IMG/VR virus record: IMGVR_UViG_3300044636_000857
Span: 1-21,709 of that record
Source of the DNA: a virus
Length of the DNA stretch: 21,709 bases
Reading direction: 5' to 3' (one strand)
Shown: positions 7,475-13,135 of the stretch, in pieces
Layout: each line of letters begins with the position of its first letter
Numbering within the stretch: the first letter of the stretch is position 1
Notes under the pieces: model-generated
What the model saw: only the letters and a program-made list of their open reading frames with translations
Databases searched by the model: none
What the model was told of the DNA's origin: nothing
Made by a program: the position numbers and the translations under genes

Positions 7475-7820
7475 CGAAGATTACATAATCCAAGGATTAG
7501 ACGCACTGACTCAGGGAATCACTGAGCTTACTACGCAAGTCGAAACACTTCGAGCAGAGCAAGATGAAGTAAGGATACCGGCGACTGTCACCGTAGCAAT
7601 GGAATCCCTAAAGATCTTGAGCCGTAGCCAAAAGATTGTCACTCGGCATACTGTCGAGAGGAACTCTGGCGTCGACACCACAAACAACGAAGTACCGTGT
7701 GAGTCGATCCATAGGTACCCCAGACCGCTTCAGGAAAGCGAGGCTGAGTTGCGAGATGTTTGTTGCCAACTGATCTCTGGCTATCTTATTCAATCGCTTG
7801 GCTCCCACGGCACCGATTGA
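7464..7820 (+). CDS. Short coiled-coil protein overlapping the recombinase 3' end
   Basis: The ATG at 7464 sits inside the end of the upstream gene, a typical coupling arrangement. The first 36 residues (IIQGLDALTQGITELTTQVE region) form a clean heptad coiled coil and look like real coding sequence. From 7608 on, the frame lies antisense over the last 213 bases of the recombinase gene, and its composition there looks less protein-like (Arg, Ser, Cys and His mixed without pattern). Either the protein is real with a tail shaped by the overlap, or only the N-terminus matters. No function can be given. A coiled-coil partner for the preceding DNA-binding protein is a guess. Confidence 0.45.
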   Translation: MSANEDYIIQGLDALTQGITELTTQVETLRAEQDEVRIPATVTVAMESLKILSRSQKIVTRHTVERNSGVDTTNNEVPCESIHRYPRPLQESEAELRDVCCQLISGYLIQSLGSHGTD

Positions 7821-9284
7821 GTCCAAGAACTGAGGCCAGATGTTTTCGACCGAAGTGACCTGACGATTAAATAAAGGCGTATACTTTGGCTTGACCCTTT
7901 TGGTCCTCACATCCTTGCGACTCAATCTTCCCTTGATCGCATACACCGCTGGCTTAATGCCCTTTTGCTGAGCAGTGATTGCATTGACGATAGCACAGGA
8001 GTGCGTGCCCTTGAACCCGTACTCTCGTCGTACAGTCATCGCCATTTGAAACCTAGCCGCCCTTGCCCAGTCAACGATGTACCTGCTTTGATTGCCACAC
8101 TTAACACCTTTGTAGAGCATGAATCGATGAGGCTCAGTGTAGCAGAGACCTTCACGCTTCATACGCGAGAAGCACTCCACAACCCTTGCTGACTTGATTT
8201 TGCTTTCTAGTTCCGCAAACATTGTAACCAGACTTAGGTACCAGTCTGAGTCAGTGCTGTCGGTAGAGATGTTCTCTTCTATCAGCCTTAGCGTTAAACC
8301 CTTCTTCCTCAACATAGCCACTGTATTGGCCATGTCCTTGAGCGAACGAAAGATACGGTCTCCACGGTAAACAACTAAACAATCTCCTGGCTTTGCTTCC
8401 TTCAAGAATCTACTGCCACCTGGGCGCTGATCGAAGGGAACCTTAAACGCAGACACCGCCTCGTCAGCCACAACCCCCATGCACTCGCTCTCAGAGTACT
8501 TGGCTAACTCCTCCTCAACTCTCATCCGTTGATTGGCTAAACCCAAGCCACTCTCTAGCTGACCATCTGATGAAACGCGAATGTAACCCCAAACACGCTT
8601 GAGCGATTGAACCTGCTTCTTTGGCTTTGCGTATGGAGATAGTATCTTGCTTGGCAGATCACCCTCCCTGATCTTAGACACCTCCTCCATCCTAATAGAC
8701 TTGGGTGTGCTACGTGCCGACTTGATGCCCTTACCTGCCTTTAGTCGCTTAATCGCCGCAGCTTCCCTCACTCGGAAGCCAAGCATGCGCGAGAAGTGCT
8801 CTGCAAGCACAGCCAGTAGGGCCGCCTTCAATTGTCCACTAGGACTACTCAAATCAATGTCGTCGTTGATAAAGTGAACAAGAATGCCTTTGCGACGAAA
8901 CAGATCGATCGTAGTACCAAAGTCACCTACGTTGCGGAACATTCTGTCCACCGACCAAACGAGAACATGATCTCCTGGCCGTAAGCTCTCAAGCAACTTG
9001 GAGCCAGCGGGGCGCTTACTTAGATGATTCTTATCATAAGCACTTACTCCCGCGTCAATAAAAAAGCCAGGAGGTGCGGATTCTGGATACCTATCGGTTG
9101 ACCAAGGTACACCTGCGAGCTTAGAATGTTTATACTGTACACATCTATCTGCCTGTGTTTCTGGGCTCAGAGATGTTCGTACACTCCCAGACTCAGAGAT
9201 TCGGCAATACGCAACAACGCAAGGAGGTCGTTCTGTGAAGAAAGTAGATCCTGTCGCAGATTTTTTAGCAGGTCGTGAAGCCAA
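7608..9284 (-). CDS. Serine recombinase with two tandem catalytic domains
   Basis: The 558-aa product contains two resolvase/invertase catalytic domains in one chain. Domain 1 (about 22-180) has Y26-C-R28-I-S30 with S30 as nucleophile, and DRMFR at 113-117. Domain 2 (about 230-378) has Y234-I-R236-V-S238, and DRIFR at 309-313. These match R8, S10, D67, R68 and R71 of gamma-delta resolvase, so both sites look intact. A Lys/Arg/Ser-rich linker (about 181-229) joins them. The last 180 residues are basic and presumably bind DNA, but show neither the Recombinase-family domain nor the Cys-rich zinc ribbon of large serine integrases. The only in-frame start is TTG 9284 after GAGGGG. The two domains are only distantly alike, so this is an old duplication or fusion. 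Role unknown: inversion, resolution or integration. Confidence 0.88.
   Translation of the reverse strand: MASRPAKKSATGSTFFTERPPCVVAYCRISESGSVRTSLSPETQADRCVQYKHSKLAGVPWSTDRYPESAPPGFFIDAGVSAYDKNHLSKRPAGSKLLESLRPGDHVLVWSVDRMFRNVGDFGTTIDLFRRKGILVHFINDDIDLSSPSGQLKAALLAVLAEHFSRMLGFRVREAAAIKRLKAGKGIKSARSTPKSIRMEEVSKIREGDLPSKILSPYAKPKKQVQSLKRVWGYIRVSSDGQLESGLGLANQRMRVEEELAKYSESECMGVVADEAVSAFKVPFDQRPGGSRFLKEAKPGDCLVVYRGDRIFRSLKDMANTVAMLRKKGLTLRLIEENISTDSTDSDWYLSLVTMFAELESKIKSARVVECFSRMKREGLCYTEPHRFMLYKGVKCGNQSRYIVDWARAARFQMAMTVRREYGFKGTHSCAIVNAITAQQKGIKPAVYAIKGRLSRKDVRTKRVKPKYTPLFNRQVTSVENIWPQFLDSIGAVGAKRLNKIARDQLATNISQLSLAFLKRSGVPMDRLTRYFVVCGVDARVPLDSMPSDNLLATAQDL
9221..9228 (+). promoter_or_regulatory. 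Strong ribosome binding site of the sigma factor gene
   Basis: AAGGAGGT matches the 16S rRNA tail and lies six bases before GTG 9235. It decides the start of the sigma gene and lies inside the coding sequence of the recombinase on the other strand. Confidence 0.8.
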
Positions 9285-10020
9285 GAGATTAACCCCTCTG
9301 GAAGAAAGCCAATACTACGAACAAGCAAAGAGCGGCGATAAAAAAGCAATCGAAATACTGTTGTGCTCTCAGGCACACTGGATCTGGACCCTCTGCCATA
9401 ATCACCCCAAGCCTCCTCAAGTCAACACGGACGAACTATTCAACGAAGCAATGTGCCAAGCCTATTTAGCAATAAAGAATTTTGATCCTGCCAAGGGAAG
9501 ACTTTCATCGTTCTTCTCTCGCGTCATCCCAAGGAAGTGTTCTGACTACGTGGTGAAGACAAGTAGCACCTTCGGCAAACGAATACCAATGGCCTACTCT
9601 TCGGAAACAAATTCTTTTCTCATTGACGAAGACAATGTAAAAGCAGTGTTAGCCGAAAACAAAGAAAGCAACATCTACGAGGACGAGTACCACAGCGAAG
9701 TAGACGAACTTGCTGGAGTAGTGACTTCAATACTAGCGGAGATGGAGCCAAGGTCAAGGTGGATTGTTGCAAAAAGACAAGAAGGCAAGACAGCGGAGGA
9801 AATTGCAGCCGAGGAGACACTGAACAACCTGCGATCTGGAAGGATGGGCCGAGTGGTAGAAGCCAGCAGTGTCATGCTGGCCCTACACGCTATTAAACGC
9901 GAAGTCTTTCGTGAACTGTCTCGACGCGACATACCTATCGATTGCTGCGTCTCTGGCTCCCGAATCGGCAAGCTATTCGACGACCTCAATACCGACGCCC
10001 AAAATCGCCTTTTCGACTAA
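9235..10020 (+). CDS. Phage sigma-70-family RNA polymerase sigma factor
   Basis: The 261-aa product starts at GTG 9235 with a near-perfect ribosome site. Region 2 spans about 38-105. 'NTDELFNEAMCQAYLAIKNF' and the following 'DPAKGRLSSFFSRVI' match the sigma 2.1-2.4 pattern 'DLiQEG..GL..A...FDP..G..FStya'. Region 4 is around 167-229. It opens with 'LAEMEPRSRWIVAKRQEG' and a 'KTAEEIAAEETL' helix, but then has an atypical stretch before the last helix (ALHAIKREVFRELSRR). Region 1.1 is absent, as in small alternative or phage sigma factors. Such factors redirect host RNA polymerase to late promoters. Its 5' end overlaps the recombinase start by 50 bases head-to-head, and its 3' end overlaps the acetyltransferase gene by 35 bases. 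Anti-sigma function is the main alternative; the conserved 2.2-2.3 core argues against it. Confidence 0.8.
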   Translation: MKKVDPVADFLAGREAKRLTPLEESQYYEQAKSGDKKAIEILLCSQAHWIWTLCHNHPKPPQVNTDELFNEAMCQAYLAIKNFDPAKGRLSSFFSRVIPRKCSDYVVKTSSTFGKRIPMAYSSETNSFLIDEDNVKAVLAENKESNIYEDEYHSEVDELAGVVTSILAEMEPRSRWIVAKRQEGKTAEEIAAEETLNNLRSGRMGRVVEASSVMLALHAIKREVFRELSRRDIPIDCCVSGSRIGKLFDDLNTDAQNRLFD

Positions 10021-10474
10021 GACGCTTAGAAAAGTACTGCTCAATCCTGTTCCTAGAGCTAGCGTTTGCACGCGAACTTAATCGCCAAACTTGGAATCCT
10101 TCGTTGTCGGCGTCTATCCCGAACACATGGAATCCACAGCGATGAGCAAACGCAACAGACGCTGGCTCCCAGCCAGGAACAGAGAGGGTAAGCAGCTTGA
10201 CATGATCTTGCCTCAGCAAACTATTAATCATGCCACGAGCGTAGCCCTTAAGCCTGTACTCATCCAGAACTGCAAGGCGACGAATGTAGATTTCGTGCAT
10301 GTCGCGTTCAGCGATCATGACACCTACGATCCTCTTTCCGTTCTTGATCACCTGGACGATGCTGCTGCCGTCGACCGCTTCTTGCACCTCATGTGCGACG
10401 ATGATCTTTGGGTAGCAAAGCTGAAGCACCCTTGTGGCCTGCTTGATGTCATCGGTTCCGTCGATCGCTCCCAT
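9986..10474 (-). CDS. GNAT-family N-acetyltransferase
   Basis: The 162-aa product carries the GNAT core. 'IYIRRLAVLDEYRLKGYARG' is beta4 plus the acetyl-CoA pyrophosphate loop (R-x-x-G-x-A, here RLKGYA). 'LTLSVPGWEPASVAFAHRCG' and 'FHVFGI' are the usual motif B region. ATG 10474 with GGAGGG eight bases upstream is preferred; the frame extends to 10531 with no ribosome site. It overlaps the preceding gene by 26 bases and closes the leftward operon, with its 3' end overlapping the oppositely oriented sigma gene. The substrate is unknown. In phages such enzymes may modify host or phage proteins, small molecules or modified DNA bases; nothing here tells which. Confidence 0.85.
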   Translation of the reverse strand: MGAIDGTDDIKQATRVLQLCYPKIIVAHEVQEAVDGSSIVQVIKNGKRIVGVMIAERDMHEIYIRRLAVLDEYRLKGYARGMINSLLRQDHVKLLTLSVPGWEPASVAFAHRCGFHVFGIDADNEGFQVWRLSSRANASSRNRIEQYFSKRLSRKGDFGRRY

Positions 10475-10754
10475 TTCTTTTGCCCTCCATAACAGTAATG
10501 ACCAGCCAGCAATTCTCCTGGGGAGCAACAACTGCGATCAATCCGCTGCAACGGCAATGAAGCACTGGCACACCATCCTGCATGCGCCAGCGCCTCAGCC
10601 AGAAGCCGCGTTGCATCTCACTACGTATTCTCTCTTGAACTCCATGCCTGTCCGGTATCGGATCAATCCTGAGCCAATACCGACGCAGTGCATGGTCTGT
10701 CACCTCTACCCGATCTGTAGTCTCAATCTTAAAACGGAATGTCGCCAAATCCAT
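10449..10754 (-). CDS. Hypothetical 101-aa protein after SSB
   Basis: ATG 10754 is the likely start because it lies 26 bases inside the end of the SSB gene, matching the overlap pattern of the operon; the frame itself runs up to 10853 through SSB coding sequence. The product is strongly basic. It contains 'VTDHALRRYWLRID' followed by a beta-rich end (VPVLHC...LIAVVAP...CWLVITVM). The H-A-x-x-R-x-x-x-R opening with a closing beta sheet recalls small DUF4258/RelE-fold-like proteins, which can be toxins or stand-alone RNA/DNA binders. The resemblance is weak and no antitoxin gene is adjacent, so I leave the function open. Confidence 0.68.
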   Translation of the reverse strand: MDLATFRFKIETTDRVEVTDHALRRYWLRIDPIPDRHGVQERIRSEMQRGFWLRRWRMQDGVPVLHCRCSGLIAVVAPQENCWLVITVMEGKRNGSDRRNR

Positions 10755-11169
10755 CGTCTGATGGGAAGTCGTCTTCGGATTTGACTGCGGGCTTACTTGC
10801 TGGTTTGCCTGCTGGCTTGCTGCTCGGCGTAGGTCGCTCTTGTTTTTCACCATTGCCCTTGGGCTTTCCTTCCAGCTTTAGCTGGCTTGCGTGAAGCTCC
10901 AAGTTGGATCTCTTCTCTCCATCCTTCTCCCATGAGTTCGTCTCCAGTTCTCCGTTGACAGTGACAAGACTCCCCTTCTCCAAGTATTGTTCCGCTGTCT
11001 CGGCTAACTTCCCCCAGAGAACGACATTAATGTTGCTCCACTTAGTCTCCTCTCCCATTTTCTTGCTCCAGCCCAAACGGATTCTGGCTACCTTAGTTCC
11101 GTTTTTTGTAGTATTCACACTTGGCGCATCGCTCAAATAACCATGAACAGTCGCAAACGCACTAGCCAT
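10729..11169 (-). CDS. ssb: Single-stranded DNA-binding protein
   Basis: The 146-aa product has the OB-fold of bacterial SSB in residues 1-105: 'GYLSDAPSVNTTKNGTKVAR' (beta1-2), 'WSNINVVLWGKLAETAEQYL', 'KGSLVTVNGELETNSWEKDG', then 'LELHASQLKLEG'. A Pro/Lys/Ser-rich linker leads to an acidic tip ending DDGFGDIPF, the docking peptide for SSB partners such as RecQ, RecO and Pol III chi. SSB coats ssDNA during replication and recombination. The ATG overlaps the previous gene by eight bases, and GGAG lies eight bases upstream. The intact acidic tip suggests it can recruit host repair and replication enzymes. Confidence 0.95.
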   Translation of the reverse strand: MASAFATVHGYLSDAPSVNTTKNGTKVARIRLGWSKKMGEETKWSNINVVLWGKLAETAEQYLEKGSLVTVNGELETNSWEKDGEKRSNLELHASQLKLEGKPKGNGEKQERPTPSSKPAGKPASKPAVKSEDDFPSDDGFGDIPF

Positions 11170-11383
11170 TTATCAAGCTCCACTTTCTCAAAGCATCAGA
11201 AACACTAATAAACACCACACATTTTTTGCGTAGTAAACGTAAAACTCTTTCCACATCTTTCTGAGGTAAATCTAAACCTCTCAAATAATCAGCCACCTCC
11301 TGATAACACTCTGACAAGTCCGACTTCGTAGGAAACTCCTCCGCTAGCTTCTCCAGAATGTACGACACGCCATCCTTGTTCAT
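11162..11383 (-). CDS. Small 73-aa helical protein, unknown
   Basis: Not recognised. The ATG at 11383 overlaps the stop of the HNH-like gene as ATGA, and its own end overlaps the SSB start by eight bases. The product is all-helical by appearance (YILEKLAEEFP, YQEVADYLRGLDLP, VERVLRLLRKK), with a mixed charge pattern and one hydrophobic helix (CVVFISVSDALRKWSL) too short and polar to be a clear membrane span. It may be a small accessory or inhibitor protein; sequence gives no clue. Confidence 0.65.
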   Translation of the reverse strand: MNKDGVSYILEKLAEEFPTKSDLSECYQEVADYLRGLDLPQKDVERVLRLLRKKCVVFISVSDALRKWSLING

Positions 11384-11811
11384 AATGACAATCCTGTATT
11401 CTCGAATAACATATTCATCCAGTACGCTGGTGGTCGCTTCGGATCAGGAGGTGAGCCCGTCCAAATACGACTATAGAACTCCGGATCGTAGAAGCCAGGA
11501 TCCATGATCTGTTTGATCCACAGCAGGTGGGAGGCATCAATCGTAGGATACGATCTGCCGCCAATCTTCTTCTCTGCGATCCTCTCTGAATCGTTCACAT
11601 GGCACTCGTGCACTAGCGGACACAGCAGCACCACAGCCCGACGATCATTGACGCGATGCATCGCACCTGAACCGCTACTCAAGTGAGCCACTTGCAGCCA
11701 CCAATCGCCATACCAGTTGGCTGGACGAGTACCCTTGGTCAATCCTGAGATCCAGCAGAATCTTCTTCCTGAGATGTCGCGTATTGCTCCAGCATCTCCT
11801 TTTTCGCCCAT
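11380..11811 (-). CDS. HNH-like nuclease domain protein (start uncertain)
   Basis: The frame opens at ATG 11850, but two later starts are possible: ATG 11811 (143 aa, used here) and TTG 11739-11741 at the stop of the upstream gene. ATG 11811 keeps C19 of 'RRFCWISG', which may be the first ligand. The core reads 'WWLQVAHLSSGSGAMHR' then 'RRAVVLLCPLVHECHVND', matching the HNH pattern 'qvaHi......R..n...LC..CH', with H43, C64, C70 and H71 as candidate metal or catalytic residues. HNH proteins of this sort in phages process recombination intermediates or packaging DNA, or are homing endonucleases. The second half (DASHLLWIKQIMDPGFYDPE) is not recognised. The large overlap with the previous gene (73 bases) is unusual even for this operon. 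Confidence 0.6.
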   Translation of the reverse strand: MGEKGDAGAIRDISGRRFCWISGLTKGTRPANWYGDWWLQVAHLSSGSGAMHRVNDRRAVVLLCPLVHECHVNDSERIAEKKIGGRSYPTIDASHLLWIKQIMDPGFYDPEFYSRIWTGSPPDPKRPPAYWMNMLFENTGLSL

Positions 11812-12212
11812 ACGTTTTTCAGGTAGCCCTGAAAGTCCTGACTGTTCCATCCTTCAGCCTCCGCTTTTCTTAGTGCCACAACCCGCAACCTCGGACTCAA
11901 TTTCGCAGCAGCTAGGTGGTGAGACCACGATAGGCTGGCATTGCGATGCTCTGGTGGATACTTAGCAGCCATCGCTACACACCGATGAAGCAAATCAGGA
12001 CTAAAGCTTGGATCTACTGCCTGATATGCATCATCACCAAACAGTTTTTCTCCTTGTAGGATCGCATCACCAATCCACCAGTAAATGTGTCTTTGCATCC
12101 AAGCCAGTCTGCTTAGTGTTTCTTCAAGCTGATCTAGGCTAGGCGGAGCCGAGCAGTACATCCTGCTATCAGTAAAAATGAAAGGACCATCCCTAAATGA
12201 GAAATCGTTCAT
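11739..12212 (-). CDS. Hypothetical 157-aa protein with helix-turn-helix-like layout
   Basis: The start is ATG 12212, which overlaps the stop of the nuclease gene as ATGA and has GAGGTG five bases upstream. The product is helical. It contains 'IYWWIGDAILQGEKLFGDDA' and 'ASLSWSHHLAAAKLSPRLR', then 'LRKAEAEGWNSQDFQGYLK'. This 'IGD.L..GE..yG......sfSHH..vA.L.......lL..Ae.eGw' pattern recurs in uncharacterised phage and actinobacterial proteins that look like ParB/KorB-type DNA binders. I recall the pattern but not a named family. A DNA-binding role in the recombination operon is plausible. Confidence 0.7.
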   Translation of the reverse strand: MNDFSFRDGPFIFTDSRMYCSAPPSLDQLEETLSRLAWMQRHIYWWIGDAILQGEKLFGDDAYQAVDPSFSPDLLHRCVAMAAKYPPEHRNASLSWSHHLAAAKLSPRLRVVALRKAEAEGWNSQDFQGYLKNVWAKKEMLEQYATSQEEDSAGSQD

Positions 12213-13135
12213 ACCAGCACCTCAACATCTAAGGTTTGATTCAATCTATGAAGGCGATGTGTGTCGAAGTATGCTTTCTCAAACTCCATCAGTCCCGCAG
12301 CCACCTTCTCGGAAAACTGATTCTTTACTTGATCGATGGCATTGAGGCAGTTGATATAGCTTCCGAAAGTAATCAGTAACTTACTGGCTGTCTTCTCTCC
12401 AACACCTGACGCACCAGGGATGTCATTGCGACCAACCATAGCCAGCCAATCCACCCACTGCTTAGGTTCGCAGGCGTAATTCTTAAACAACGACTCGCGA
12501 TTGAAGAACTGTCCCTTCCAGTACATGTTCACTTTGGGTCCGAGACACTGATACAAATCCTTGTCTTGGCAAACCATTACACACTTATCGCCAGCAAGTG
12601 CATACGAGGTGGATAGTGAGGCCAATACGTCGTCTGCGTCATACGTTGGAAACATATATCGTTTCACGCCACGCTTATCAAGTGCCTCCCTAGCACTAGC
12701 AACAAAAGACAAAAAGCCGCTAGTGATGTCGAGCCGACTGCTTTTCCAACGTGAGTCTTTAGCATACCTCCAGCTTTCTTCCTCCATCTCATCAGCAAAC
12801 AGGAAGAGCGAACTCATTGAGAAAGCCATCTTAATTCTTGAAATGATGTCAGCGAACTCAGATGCTGGACTGGTATCCTTGGCGCGATGATACGCTAAAT
12901 GGCAGATAGCCTTGAAGTCAATCACCACCACGATCCTCTCCTTTCGGCCCTCAAGGAAGTCAGCCAATCGTTTGTTATACGCTGGCAAGCAACCTCTCAA
13001 ATACCAAGCTTGACTAACAAAGTGCACAAGGTTTCTTGCCACTGACACAAGCTGCGGGATGTTCTCACACTCTAAAAGCATCTGCCGAAAATCTTTGATC
13101 TGTTCGGCCTGCCACTCCGTTATACTACTAGCCAT
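12209..13135 (-). CDS. FEN-family 5'-3' exonuclease / flap endonuclease
   Basis: The 308-aa product resembles the 5'-nuclease domain of Pol I and phage T5 D15, which removes RNA primers and flaps. Visible landmarks: D73 in 'VVVIDFKA', D115 in 'LFADEM', 'YDADDVLAS' at 165-173 (E128/D130/D131 equivalents), 'CQDKDLYQCL' at 189-198, and an H3TH 'IPGASGVGEKTASKLL' at 239-254. The segment before the H3TH reads 'MVGRNDIPG' instead of 'vGDxxDNIPG': R236 replaces the first Asp and two residues are missing. This may change the second metal site. The first 65 residues are an extra helical extension not found in the family core. ATG 13135 has AGGAG eight bases upstream and overlaps the helicase end by eight bases. 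Confidence 0.88.
   Translation of the reverse strand: MASSITEWQAEQIKDFRQMLLECENIPQLVSVARNLVHFVSQAWYLRGCLPAYNKRLADFLEGRKERIVVVIDFKAICHLAYHRAKDTSPASEFADIISRIKMAFSMSSLFLFADEMEEESWRYAKDSRWKSSRLDITSGFLSFVASAREALDKRGVKRYMFPTYDADDVLASLSTSYALAGDKCVMVCQDKDLYQCLGPKVNMYWKGQFFNRESLFKNYACEPKQWVDWLAMVGRNDIPGASGVGEKTASKLLITFGSYINCLNAIDQVKNQFSEKVAAGLMEFEKAYFDTHRLHRLNQTLDVEVLV

Noticed and set aside
10091-10492. Plus-strand frame of 133 codons opposite the acetyltransferase
   Set aside because: It is antisense to conserved GNAT motifs and has no ribosome binding site.
10449-10754. Toxin of a toxin-antitoxin pair
   Set aside because: The RelE/DUF4258-like resemblance is weak, and the neighbours are SSB and an acetyltransferase, not an antitoxin-like gene.
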